This document shows positions 10,110 to 32,141 of a stretch of 64,000 bases of DNA, piece after piece; position 1 is the first letter of the stretch; every line of letters starts with the position of its first letter. The stretch comes from Arcuatula senhousia. Its lineage: Eukaryota; Mollusca; Bivalvia; Mytilida; Mytilidae. The stretch spans positions 3,919,501 to 3,983,500 of the forward strand of contig OZ020307.1 in assembly GCA_963971305.1 (NCBI GenBank), given 5' to 3'. A model generated the notes under the pieces. It ran no database searches, was not told where the DNA came from, and was given only the letters and a program-made list of their open reading frames with translations. The position numbers were made by a program, and so were the translations under genes.

Positions 10110-12763
10110 TTTTTATTGACCAATTAAAGGTGCCCGTTACAGGCAGAATGAATTACAATTCAATTATACATAAGAAACATAAAAATAAATCATAATAAAC
10201 AAACAAAAAAAAGTTTCATTTTAAGATAATTGTAGTAATTATAAGAACATATACATGAATATATCTATATATAAGGTAATGAGGATATCCAGTAAGGACA
10301 AGGCAAGGGGAGACAACTCTATCATTTTTAATCCATTTTAATTAATTAATGCTTGACGTTTTTCTCTCAAATCGGAAACTAATTTCAATAAAAGTTTTAT
10401 AACATATGTGTCTTCATTGCTCATTAACCATAAGAACTTATTATTAATACAAAGGTTTTTAAAATTATAAAATCTATCATTCATTTCTTCAATAAAAGGT
10501 TTTCTAATTTCTTCTAAGTTTGGACAATTTAATAAAAAATGTTTCTCATCTTCCACTTCAGCTTTACACATGCAGCATATTCTTTGGTGTATTTCTAAGT
10601 TGGTATATCTACCTCTTTCTATGTTTAAATCATGGTCACTGAGTCTTAGTTTTGTTAAGTATTTTCTTTGATTTTCAGAACCTATATTTAGATATGGTTC
10701 AAGTTTATATATGTATTTAAATTTTCTGTATGTTCTTAATTTATTTCCTATTTTGGCTTTTCTTTTATTGTCATTATTTATATTTTCAAACCAAATATCA
10801 ATAAGCTTTATCTTTAAGCTATTTTTAATTTTATTAATAATATATGTATGTTTATAATTGGTCACATTCAAATATAAATGTTCAAGGTTTAGTAATTTAA
10901 ATATTGTTTGAATACAGTTTAACCAAGATTCTTGGTTATTATTTGCCATGTATTCCGATTCTTTAAAGGCGGCATTTAATATTATATAATTTTCCTTTTT
11001 TAGCTCACCTGGCCAAAGGCCATGTGAGCTATTGCCATCACTTGGCGTCCGTCGTCGTCGTCAGTCGTCGTCCGTCGTCGTCGTCGTCGTCGTTAACTTT
11101 TCTTCAAACTTCTTCTCCTCTGAAACAGCTGCACAGATTCAAACCAAATTTGGTCTGGTGGTACTTTAGGGTATCCCCCACAGAACTGATGTGGGGATTT
11201 TTGATTCGTCGGAAAACATGGCCGCCGTTGCTAAAAATAGACCAGGGGGTCAAACTACTGTTTTTGGCTTGTAAATCAAAAAGTATAAGAGATAGATGAA
11301 ATCTGATGCCATGCTACTGCTTCAGCATCAAAAGCTCTACTAAAGTCTCCATTGAGTCGAAGTTGTCAGATGACCGCTTATGGGAGTTACTGCCCCTTGA
11401 AGGTGAAAAATAGCATTTTTTTTAAGTTTTTGGCCTATGGAATGAAAACTATTGCAGATAGAGAGAAGCTGTTGCTTGCTTAAATGTTCAGCTCATTTAA
11501 CTCTACAAAAGTCTCCATAAGGTCAAAGTTGTCAGATGACCCCTTATAGGGGTTATGGCCCCTTAAAGGCAAAAAGTAGAGTTTTTGGCCTATAGAATGA
11601 AAACTATTGCAGATAGAGAAAAGCTGTTGCTTGCTTAAATGTTCAGCTCATTTAGCTCTACAAAAGTCTTCATAGGGTCAAAGTTGTCAGATGACCCCTT
11701 ATAGAGGTTACAGCCCCTTAAAGGCAAAAAATAGTGTTTTTGGCCTATAGAATGAAAACTATTGCAGATAGAGATAAGCTGTTGCTTGCTTAAATGTTTA
11801 GCTCATTTAGCTCTACAAAAGTCTCCTATGGTCGAAGTTGTCAGATGACCCCCTATAGGGGTTACAGCCCCTTAAAGGAAAAAAATAGTGTTTTTGGCCT
11901 ATGGAATGAAAACTATTGCAGATAGAGAAAAGTTGTTGCTTGCTTAAATGTTCAGCTCATTTAGCTCTACAAAAGTTTCCATAGGGTCAAAGTTGCCAGA
12001 TGACCCCTTATAGTGGTTACGGCCCCTTACAGGCAAAAAATAGTGTTTTTGGCCTAAAGAAAGAAAACTTTTGCAGATAGAGAAAAGATGTTGCTTGCTT
12101 AAATGTTCAGCTTAATTAGCTCTACAAAAGTCTTTATAGGGTCGAAGTTGTCAGATGACTCCTTTAAGGGGTTTTGGCCCTTTAAAGGTGAAAAATAGTG
12201 TTTTTTGCTTTGGAATGAAAACTATTGCAGATAGAGAAAAGCTTTTTATTGCTTAAACATTCAGCTCATTTAGCTATACAAAAGTCTTCAAAGGGTTGAC
12301 ATTAAGACCAGGTGAGCGATTCAGGCTCCTGGGAGCCTCTTGTTTATTATTAGTGTTGCCATAACTTATATCATGGAGTCTTAACCAATATTTAACCATG
12401 TTTATGTATAGATCAAAAATTAGTGGTAGACATCCAAGCTCTCCTCTCATGCCATTTTTTGAAGTTTTGGAGCTTACTCCTAAAGCATATTGACAAAATT
12501 TCAAATGAATACTCTCCTGTTTCAGTTTTTCCATATTTTTTGCAAAGAAATTTTCGTTATCTTTTTGGGTAGATTTTACTGAAAACTCACCCCATATTTC
12601 TGAACCATAGAGCAATACTGGTTTTACAGTATGATTAAAAATATGGATTAAAGTTGATATTCCTGGTTTCCCTGAAGAAAATGTCTTTTTCAGCTTATAA
12701 AATGCTTTTAAACCTTTATTATGAATGTCTATACTAACGGATATTGAAAGTACTTGTTTAATA
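10110..12763 (-). mobile_element. Non-LTR retrotransposon (LINE), 3' half, split by a pearl-like insertion
   Basis: The minus strand reads the C-terminal part of a LINE RT from about 12763 (FYKLKKTFSSGKPGISTLIH then VKPVLLYGSEIWGEF), through HLKFCQYALGVSSKTS and MRGELGCLPL, to WLRLHDISYG near 12350. A subfamily A pearl-like element (11002-12344) then interrupts it. Beyond, an open stretch of about 203 codons (10949-10338) carries a CxxC-H-C zinc knuckle, CCMCKAEVEDEKHFLLNC, and a stop. A probable 3' UTR runs to about 10110. The copy lacks its 5' half and the frame is not perfectly continuous over the T-run at the insertion. Clade not resolved. Confidence 0.8.
11002..12344 (+). mobile_element. 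Pearl-like element, subfamily A, full length, inserted in the LINE
   Basis: It starts AGCTCACCTGGCCAAAGG, which folds with the following CCATGTGAGCT into a hairpin, then a (GTC)n-rich tract and a unique segment (TTCTCCTCTGAAACAGCTG). It continues with six to seven tandem units of about 155 bp with a conserved ACCCCTTATAGGGGTT dyad. It ends CAGGTGAGCGATTCAGGCTC, a GGCTCCTGGGAGCC hairpin and CTCTTGTT. No ORF. The ends and array match non-autonomous Helentron-like or 'pearl' elements known in bivalves; that class assignment is inference. Confidence 0.85.
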
Positions 12764-13321
12764 TTTGTGTCAGATTAGTATGTCATTGTCAATTACACTG
12801 TGTGTGTGACCTTCAAGAACACAAGTCTAGTGTTATTACATTAGCAAGGAATTCCCCTGATACAGGTGCTTGTGGCTTTCCTTAATTTGAAGTGAGGTGT
12901 AAGCTTTGCTCCATGATAAAGGCCTCTGTATGACTTGAGGGTGAGGAAAAGAAAGAAAATTGTAATGGCCTAGATATCCCATTACCTATGTCATCATCAA
13001 TGGTTTCCATCCATGACTTGTCACGGCTTTTAATTGAGATTTGCTCATTTCTACCTTTGCCATAACACATATATTCAACAACAGACTATAATGGTTAGTT
13101 TTGGTTTATTCAGGACTAATGACTGTGGCATATCATATATGTCCTATATCATTAGTTTATTATTGCTGATAAGCATGTACAAATGTTTGACTTTTAGATA
13201 GGAAAGTACATCAATTAAAAATAACTATGGAAAATAAATCACTGTTGATAGATGTCCATTGTTGGCTGGATTTCAGGGAGTGAAAAATCCGGGTTATAAA
13301 TTGGTGAATGTCACCCAGGCG
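12764..13321. other. Spacer without recognised features
   Basis: No exon or repeat supported. The LINE remnant ends at its left edge and the inverted pearl-like remnant begins at its right. Confidence 0.4.
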
Positions 13322-14861
13322 GGCGGGCAAAACGGAAGCTTTTCTCTATGTGCAAAATTGTTCGTTCTATAGGGCAAAAACATGAAAAAACTATATTTCA
13401 TCTTTAAAGGGCCATAACCCCTATAAAGGGTCATCAGACCTCTTCGACCAAAGTGAGACTTTTGTAGAGCTTTTAAGCAAGAAACAACTTTTCTCTATCT
13501 ACAATAGTTTTCATTCCATAGGGCTATAACATAAAAAAAACCCTCTATATTTCACATTTAAAGGGCTGTAACCCCTATAAGGGGTTGTCTGACAACTTCA
13601 ACCCAATGGAGACTTTAGAGCTCAAAAAGCTGATAGTTTAAGTAAGCAGCAGATTTTCTCAATCTAAAAAAAAAACTTTCATTCAATGGGACAAAAACAT
13701 GAAAAAAAAACGATAATTTTGATCTTTAAGGGCCATAACCCCTATAAAGGGTCATCTGACATCTTCGACCTAATGGAGACTTTTAAAAAACTTAATAACC
13801 TGAAGTTTTAAGCAAGCAACAGCTTTTCTCTATCTGCAATAGTTTTCGTTCTATAGGGCAAAAACATGAAAAAACTCTATATTTCACATTTAAAGGGCCA
13901 TAACCCCTATAAAGGGTCATCAGACATCTTCGACCCAAGTGAGACTTTTGTAGAGCCCAGCTTAAGGATTAATCAAGAAACGGCTTTTCTCTTTCTAAGG
14001 TTTCATTCCAGAAGTGCAATAACATACAAAAACGTCATTTTTTACATTTAAAGGGCCGTAACCCCTTTAACAAGGGGTCGTCTGCCAATTTCGACCCAAA
14101 TGGAGACTTTTGTTAAGCTCAATGCTGATGGTTCATGTTCATTTTATCATCCTTTTCATGTTCATCGCCTGTAAATAACCTATATACGGTCGTAAAACAC
14201 CAACTCACTTACTCAATAAGCAGCTTAGCTGATAGTTTAAGCAAGCAACAGATTTTAGATTTTCTCAGTCTGCAAAAAGTTTTCATTCAATAGGACAAAA
14301 ACATGAAAAAACGTTAATTTTGACTTTTAAGGGCCATAAATCCTTTAAGGGGTCATCTGACATCTTCGACCTAATGGAGACTTTTGTAAAGCTCAATGAG
14401 CTGAAGGTTAAGCAAGCAACAGCTTTTTCTCTATCTGCAATAGTTTTCATTCTATAGGGCAAAAACATGAAAAATGACATACTTTACCTTTAAAGATCAT
14501 AACCCCTATAAGGGGTCATCTGACAACTTCGACCTAATGGAAACTTTGGTTGAACTTTTGATGCTGAATAAGGAAGGATGCATCAGATTTTTGTTTATCA
14601 ATACTACTTTTTGATTTACAAGCCAAAAACAGTAGTCTGACCCCCTGGTCTATTTTTAGCAACAACAGCCATCTTTTTTGACAAACTCATAAATCGAAAC
14701 ACAACGTTTGTGCAGGACACCTTAAGGATAAATCGTAGTAAGTTTCAATAAATTCTGATCAGTAGTTTCAGAGGAGAAGATTTTTTTTAAATGTGAACGG
14801 ACGACAGACGACGACGACGAATAGCTCACATGCATTGACTTTCGGTTCAGGTGAGCTAAAA
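13322..14861 (-). mobile_element. Pearl-like element, subfamily A, minus strand, 3'-truncated
   Basis: On the minus strand it starts with the AGCTCACCTGAACCG end at 14861, followed by a GTC-rich tract and seven or so ~155 bp units running left to about 13322, where the terminal hairpin is missing. A Meta-type SINE tail (14160-14220) interrupts the array. Confidence 0.75.
14160..14220 (+). mobile_element. SINE 3' tail fragment (Meta-type)
   Basis: CTATATACGGTCGTAAAACA followed by CCAACTCACTTACTCAATAA is the characteristic end of Meta-domain SINEs of molluscs. Only the last ~60 bp are present, inside the inverted pearl-like array. Confidence 0.55.
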
Positions 14862-15476
14862 ATAGAGCATAGAGATGGTTTATAACTCAGCAATTATAAT
14901 AGATGATCAAAAGACTTACAAAAGTCTTCATTAGGTCGAAGATATGGCCCTTTTAAAGTAAAAATTGAGGGTTTTTTCATGTTTTTGCCGAAATGAAAAC
15001 TGTTGAAGAAAGTGAAAAGCTGTTGCTGGCTTACCTTCAGCTCATCAAGCTTTACAAAATTTTCCACTGTGTCGAAGTTATCAGGTGACCCCTTACAATG
15101 GTTAACTATAAGGTCCTTAAAATGACAAAATAGCAGTTTTTTGTGGTTTTTGCCCCATAGAATGGAAAAGCTGTTACTTACTTAATCCTTCGGCTCATTA
15201 AGCTTTACTATCTCTAATCGAATCAGTCGAAGTTGTCAGATGACCCCTTATTGGAGTTATCGCTCTTTTAAGATCAAAAATAGTGTTTTTGTCCTAAAGA
15301 ATAAAAACTTTCGCAGATAAGAGAAAAACTGTGACTTGCTTAACCTACGGCTTATTTTTTTAAAGCTCTACAAAGAAATTCTCTGTCATGTTTAAATTGG
15401 TAGATGACCCATTTAGAATAGACCCTTATGGCCCTAAGGACCATGTGAGTGATTCAGGCTCCTGGGTGCCTCTTGT
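14862..15476 (+). mobile_element. Pearl-like element, subfamily A, plus strand, 5'-truncated
   Basis: About three to four diverged units end in GTGAGTGATTCAGGCTCC and GCCTCTTGT. It abuts the 5' end of the minus-strand copy at 14861, making a head-to-head arrangement. Confidence 0.7.
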
Positions 15477-15562
15477 ATGGGGATGTGGTTTATAAAGCAC
15501 ACAAATCTAAAAACAATCCACTGGGATTAATGAAAAACTGGCTTCAAAATCTATTTCCTGTA
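15477..15562 (+). mobile_element. Penelope-like RT fragment
   Basis: One frame reads GDVVYKAHKSKNNP then MKNWLQNLF, matching NVFYKAHKFKSNPIEMKNWL of the RT ORF at 36143-37546. It is about 80 bp of RT C-terminus, directly after the pearl-like 3' end. Confidence 0.65.
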
Positions 15563-15898
15563 ATTTGCAATAGTTTCCAATTTCATATGGAAAATCATTA
15601 AAAATCTCTATTTTTAGCTTTTAAAGCCGGATAATTCAGAAAATCCCTGAAAGGAATCATCTAGAAACAATCAACTAGTATATTAGTGCCAAATAAGCTG
15701 AGCATCAAACAATTCCGATAAATCATATATCTAACATACTTTCTGAAATGTAAAAACAAAATCAGAAAATAAACGTTATTAGTAAAGGCAATAAATTCTA
15801 CATGGTCATTATGCACTGGAGAAGATTTTTCGACTTGTCACAGTAACAACTGAGAAAAAGATACCCCAAAAATTCTCAAAAAGGGAAAATACATGTAA
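15563..15898. other. Spacer without recognised features
   Basis: AT-rich, with no exon or recognised repeat, between the RT fragment and the retrozyme array. Confidence 0.4.
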
Positions 15899-15936
15899 TA
15901 CAAATGACAACAAAGTTCCAGATAATCAATTTTGCT

Positions 15937-15980
15937 ACGCCTGACGCGCGTTTCGTCTATTCAAGACTCATCAGAGGCGC
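15937..15980 (-). ncRNA. Hammerhead ribozyme, retrozyme unit 1
   Basis: Minus strand order: GCGCCU (stem I), CUGAUGA, stem II GUCU-UGAAU-AGAC, GAAA, palindromic minimal stem III (ACGCGCGU), GUC then AGGCGU (stem I). Stem I is 6 bp with one G-U and stem II is 4 bp. All conserved core bases are present. The predicted cut is 3' of GUC, between 15943 and 15942. Confidence 0.88.
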
Positions 15981-16294
15981 TCTACCAAAAATATTGAAAA
16001 TGCCAAACACTATATGAATATGAAGAGCATAGAACAATAAAACCAAAAATACTAAACTGGGGAACCAAATTATTACTAAGATAATCAACCTATGTCTGGG
16101 GTAGGAAGAACCTTAAGGTTTATACAATTTTGAAATTCAGACGGATAATTTAAAGCTTTGATGTTTTCTCCAACTCAAAAGTGTTGGTGCTGGAGAGGGC
16201 TAACCTCGGGGAATTAAAACTCCACCAGCAGTGCTAACCTTCACGTGTGTTCGAAATACAAATGACAACAAAGTTCCAGACAATTAATTTTGCT

Positions 16295-16338
16295 ACGCCT
16301 GACGCGCGTTTCGTCTATTCAAGACTCATCAGAGGCGC
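16295..16338 (-). ncRNA. Hammerhead ribozyme, retrozyme unit 2
   Basis: Core, stem I and stem II are identical to unit 1; the neighbouring upstream base differs (GGCGCC instead of AGCGCC). The predicted cut is between 16301 and 16300, 358 bp from unit 1. Confidence 0.88.
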
Positions 16339-16654
16339 CCTACCAAAAATATTGAAAATGCCAAACACTACATGAATATATAGAGCATAGAACAATAAAA
16401 CCAAAAATACTAAACTGGGGGACCAAATTATTACTAAGATAATCAACCTATGTCTGGGGTATAGGAAGAACCTTAGGGTTTATACAATTTTGACATTCAG
16501 ATGTATAATTTAAAGCTTTGATGTTTTCTCCAACTCAAAAGTGTTGGTGCCGGAGAGGGCTAACCTCGGGGAATTAAAACTCCACTAGCAGTGCTAACCT
16601 TCACGTGTGTTCGAAATACAAATGACAACAAAGTTCCAGACAATTAATTTTGCT

Positions 16655-16698
16655 ACGCCTGACGCGCGTTTCGTCTATTCAAGACTCATCAGAGGCGC
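16655..16698 (-). ncRNA. Hammerhead ribozyme, retrozyme unit 3
   Basis: Identical core to unit 1, with the predicted cut between 16661 and 16660, 360 bp from unit 2. The unit is truncated at 16767 on its right. Confidence 0.88.
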
Positions 16699-16767
16699 TC
16701 TACCAAAAATATTGAAAATGCCAAACACTATATGAATATGAAGAGCATAGAACAATAAAACCAAAAC

Positions 16768-17812
16768 TGTAACTTATACCTAGGTTGGATATTCTTTGTC
16801 AAAATCTTGGTGCTTGTAGATCTTGTGGAGATGATTCCTTTTAAGCTATTAGAGAAACCTCCAAAATACTGCTGTTAACACCCTTGTTCTTGTTCGTTTG
16901 AAAGGGAACTCCTCCATGTGTTGTCTGTTCCTCAAGGGTAGGAAGAAGATCGAAGTTCTCGAGGTGTTGGTCAATAAAATGAATAGTTGCTCTGTTCATT
17001 TTTTTAAATCTGTTTAGCTTTTTCAAGTTTCTCTCTCTCTTCTTTCTTTCTTTTTTTTTAAGCTGGAGGCATGACATTGGTAGGTTTCTTCTGCCATGCA
17101 TACTTATTTTATAAACTTTATTCAGTAGGTTATCATTTTGCATAGTGATATAATTATTCTCGCTTTAACTGTAAATGTATTGATGAAGAACTTTTTTGGA
17201 TTTGAATTACATGTATTATAATATGTTTGCAATTTTTTTTTTGTATTCAGAGAAAAAACTCTTAAATTATAATGATTTTTTTTTAATTTCTGTTGTTAAC
17301 CTTTCTTGGGCCTTGGGGTTTTCATGTTCAATTTCATCTCATTTATTTTGTCATTTGACAATTAAATACTTTACATATTCATTTATTTGTGTTTATAAGT
17401 AATAAATGTTTTGCCCAAGAAATGTTTATTCTATTGTGTGAAGTCTATATAACAACATTTGTATAATGCCATCGCTGCATCTAGTCAAATATCTGTTTTC
17501 ATTTTGTCCTTGTCACATGCCCTCATGGGTCTGGTTTTGTTACTTGTATTACTGTCTCGTCGTCAGAGTCTAGCCATCATACTTAGTTGAAAGTTGGTAT
17601 AGCAGTCATCAGCCATCCTAACCTCTGTCATCACAATGCATGCCTTTGCCATCACACTTCTTGTCCTTATACCCACCTAAATAACAATTAAGCAGAGTCA
17701 GGTCAAAAGTTAACCCTTGATTTTGGTAAGCAGCTTTCACACCTTGACAAGTAATTGGTATAACTTTTTCAAGGCGGCGGCAAAAACTTACTGTTAGACT
17801 TTTGACTTGGTT
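16768..17812. other. Spacer without supported gene
   Basis: Only short open frames; a pyrimidine-rich tract lies near 17030-17055. Nothing else is supported. Confidence 0.4.
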
Positions 17813-18141
17813 GGGCCCAAAAAACTAGTTTAACCCTGCCACATATTACATGTGCCTGTCCTAAGCCAGGAATCTTTGACAAAGCTTTCGTTTGTACTTG
17901 TCTTTTTGGTGTTTTCTGTTCCTTGTTTAAGAAGGGCGTCTATCTGTGACTATTTCAGGGCTGGATTTGAATTATATGCATCTTATTTAGACCATGGGCC
18001 AATTGCAGAACCGCGAGCAGTGCCAAATGGCCTCGTTGAAGGCTGCTGGCGGTTGTCCATTGTGGTTTTTCTAAATTGCCGTTTAATTGTGGGCTGTGTC
18101 GCGTACACTTATTCCACATCTCTTTATTTTCTATTATAGGG
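17813..18141 (+). repeat. Dispersed repeat, probable Penelope-like 3' tail (copy 1)
   Basis: About 330 bp from GGGCCCAAAAAACTAG to TTATTCCACATCTCTTTATT, nearly identical to 37876-38206 and, inverted, to 23548-23945. The 37876 copy lies about 330 bp downstream of an RT ORF, which suggests a retroelement 3' tail. Open frames inside are fortuitous. Confidence 0.65.
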
Positions 18142-18511
18142 TAAAATAGGCATCTGATACTTAGTAGACAGACACTTGGGGTTATGATCACCATATGTTG
18201 TGTGACCTTGACCTCATTTTCCTGCTTCAACGACTTAAGTCAGGTCTTTTCAGGACGTATAACTACGATTTCTTTGAAGACTTTTGTAGAAGACTATAAT
18301 TACTTGGAAGTATAGCTAGTATAGTATGGGTTTATAGTCTACACAACGGACACCATGTCATATATATATGACTTTGACCCTTAAGTTCATACTTTAATAC
18401 TTCAATTGCTTTGTGAACTGAGGTCTTTTTAAAGATGTAAACCCTTGTGTAAAAAATGGTTTACTTGAAAAGTTTTATTCAGTAACCAGTCATGACATGG
18501 AACCTGTTTTT
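18142..18511. other. Spacer with weak pearl-like similarity
   Basis: Phrases such as TGTGACCTTGACCTC and ACTTTGACC resemble pearl-like units, but no ends are visible. Otherwise featureless. Confidence 0.3.
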
Positions 18512-19377
18512 AGCTCACCTGGACCGAAGGTGAGCTATTGCCATCACTCGGCGTCCGTCGTCGTCGTCGTCTGTCGTCGTCGTCGTCTGTTAACAATTTT
18601 TCAAAAATCGTCTCCTCTGAAACTACTAAGCAGAATTCAATGAAACTTGGTATGATTGATCCTTAGGGTGTCCTGCACTAAAGTTGTGTTTCGATTTTTG
18701 ATTCGTCAAAAAACATGGCCGCAGTTACTAAAAATAGACCAGGGGGGTCAGACTACTGTTTTTGGCTTGTAATTCAAAAAGTGTAAGAGATAGATGAAAT
18801 CTGATGCAACCCTGCTGCTTCAGGATCAAAAGTTCTACAAAAGTCTCCATTTGGTCAGAGTTGTCAGATGATTCCTTATAGGGGTTACAGCCCCTTAAAG
18901 GTGAAAAATATCATTTTTTCATGTTTTTGACCTATACACTGAAAACTATTGCAGATAGAGAAACGCTGTTGCTTGCTTAAATGTTCAGCTCATTTAGCTC
19001 TATAAAAGTCTCCATCGGGTTGAAGTTGTCAGATGACCCCCTCTAGGGGTTACAGCCCCTTAAAGGCGAAAAATAGTATTTTTAGCCTATAGAATGAAAA
19101 CTATTGCGGATATAGAAAAGCTGTCGCTTGCTTAAATGTTCAGCTCATTTAGCTCTACAAAAGTCTCCATAGGGTCGAAGTTGTCAGATGACCCCTTATA
19201 GGGGTTACAGCCCCTTAAAGGTGAAAAATAGTGTTTTTGGCCTATAAAATGAAAACTATTGCAGATAGAGAAAAGCTATTGCTTGCTTAAATGTTCAGCT
19301 TATTCAGCTCTACAAAGTTCTTCATAGGGTTGACATCAAGATCAGGTGAGCTATTCAGGCTCCTGGGAGCCTCTTAT
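18512..19377 (+). mobile_element. Pearl-like element, subfamily A, full length, short array
   Basis: Both ends are present: AGCTCACCTGGACCGAAGG at the start and CAGGTGAGCTATTCAGGCTC, a hairpin and GCCTCTTATT at the end. It has a (GTC)n tract at 18551-18590 and about three ~155 bp units. Confidence 0.85.
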
Positions 19378-19550
19378 TTTGTTTGTTTGGTTATTTTTAT
19401 TATTATTTTTGTTTGTTTGTTGTTGTTGTTGTTGTTTTTTTTGTACCTAAATAAAGAGATGTTCAAGGGCTAGTCATGCAGGCCACATCTAGAATACCGG
19501 CGATATAGCTGCGTATGTTCTGTAATTAAAAAGAGAGAAGCAATTTCAAA

Positions 19551-19828
19551 AAACAAATGACAACAAAGTTCCAGAAAATAAATTTTGCTATGCCTGACGC
19601 GCGTTTCGTCTATTCAAGACTCATCAGAGGTGCTCTACCAAAAATATTGAAAATGCCAAACACTTTATGATTATGAAGAGCATAGAATAGTAAAACCAAA
19701 AATACCAAAACTAAGGAACCAACTTATTACTAAGATGATCAACCTATGTCTGGGGTAGGAAAAACCTTAGGGTTTAGATAATTTTGAAATTTTAACAGAT
19801 AATTTAAAGCTTTGATGTGTTCTCCAAA
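19551..19828 (-). mobile_element. Solo, partial retrozyme copy
   Basis: About 280 bp similar to the array unit at 15899-16767, from ACAAATGACAACAAAG to TTTGATGTGTTCTCC. Only one hammerhead is present, so no complete monomer can be released. It is more diverged than the array units. Confidence 0.8.
19590..19633 (-). ncRNA. Hammerhead ribozyme with weakened stem I
   Basis: CUGAUGA, stem II, GAAA and GUC are intact, but stem I reads GCACCU against AGGCAU. Two of its six pairs are lost compared with the array copies, so cleavage is probably reduced. Confidence 0.72.
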
Positions 19829-20455
19829 ACGTAGAGCAAGAAAACTAGTGAAAAGGATCAACCACTTTAGCTATGCAGACATATTAAAAAGCCTTGGATT
19901 ATCATCAATACAATATATAGGAGGGCTAGAGCAGATATGGTGCTATATCACTGAAATTTGTGTTGGTAAGAAATGAATGACCCACACAAGGATTTGTCCC
20001 CGGGTTTGTCATTAGGTCCACGGGGCTTGGATTCTGGTCATTTATATCAACTTTAAAAAAAAAAAATCGATCCCCTACTCTTGGATTCTGGTTAATGACC
20101 AGAATCCAAGCCCATGTGATGTGACTTAATTATAGGTCATATTTTTTTTCTTCCCGTTTTTTTTTCTGCATTATTAACTTTACAGCAAATCAAACTCTGA
20201 TATCATCACGTGCTGATTATCATGTTTCTACATTGTATGTAATTATATTTAGCGCTTTACAGTAAAGTTCACTAAATAAAACCCCCCAAACCAATAACAC
20301 GCACATAAGAAATAGTAAGACATCTATGGTGTTCCATAGATTAGTTACTAACGTGTGTGACTGCGCATGTCCTTTTCATTAGTTCCGGATTAGTCAGGCA
20401 AAGAAGACCACTTGCTCGTCTGAAATACTAAACACACTCACACAAATATACAAAT
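19829..20455 (+). promoter_or_regulatory. Upstream region of the UBE2D-like gene
   Basis: It should contain the promoter and 5' UTR of the E2 gene. An ETS-type TTCCGGA lies at about 20382 and there is no obvious TATA box. The start site cannot be fixed. A foldback repeat lies at 20005-20125. Confidence 0.4.
20005..20125. repeat. Foldback repeat upstream of UBE2D
   Basis: GGGCTTGGATTCTGGTCATT at about 20024-20043 is perfectly inverted at 20094-20113, with a partial third copy of TTGGATTCTGGTTA between. The loop contains an A-run. Confidence 0.7.

Positions 20456-32141
<11,686 letters not shown>

Larger units (their letters stand above)
15899..16767 (-). mobile_element. Tandem retrozyme array (hammerhead-ribozyme retroelement), ~2.4 units
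   Basis: A unit of about 359 bp is repeated 2.4 times with very high identity. Each unit carries a minus-strand hammerhead ribozyme core, with predicted cleavage sites at 15942/15943, 16300/16301 and 16660/16661. Two full monomers of 358 and 360 nt are therefore delimited by self-cleavage sites. No ORF longer than a few dozen codons lies inside. Tandem copies, hammerhead-bounded monomers and lack of coding capacity are the definition of metazoan retrozymes, small retroelements known in molluscs that are transcribed, self-cleaved and circularised. The sequence supports the class strongly; transcription and activity are not shown. Confidence 0.85.

Noticed and set aside
11041..11095. (GTC)n-rich coding-like tract (poly-Ser/Val frames)
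   Set aside because: It recurs at the same place in every subfamily A element near the 5' end, so it is part of the element, not an exon.
17852..18139. 95-codon open frame, with a similar 104-codon frame at 23526-23840 (-)
   Set aside because: Both come from the same ~330 bp dispersed repeat in opposite orientations; no protein domain and the frame is fortuitous.
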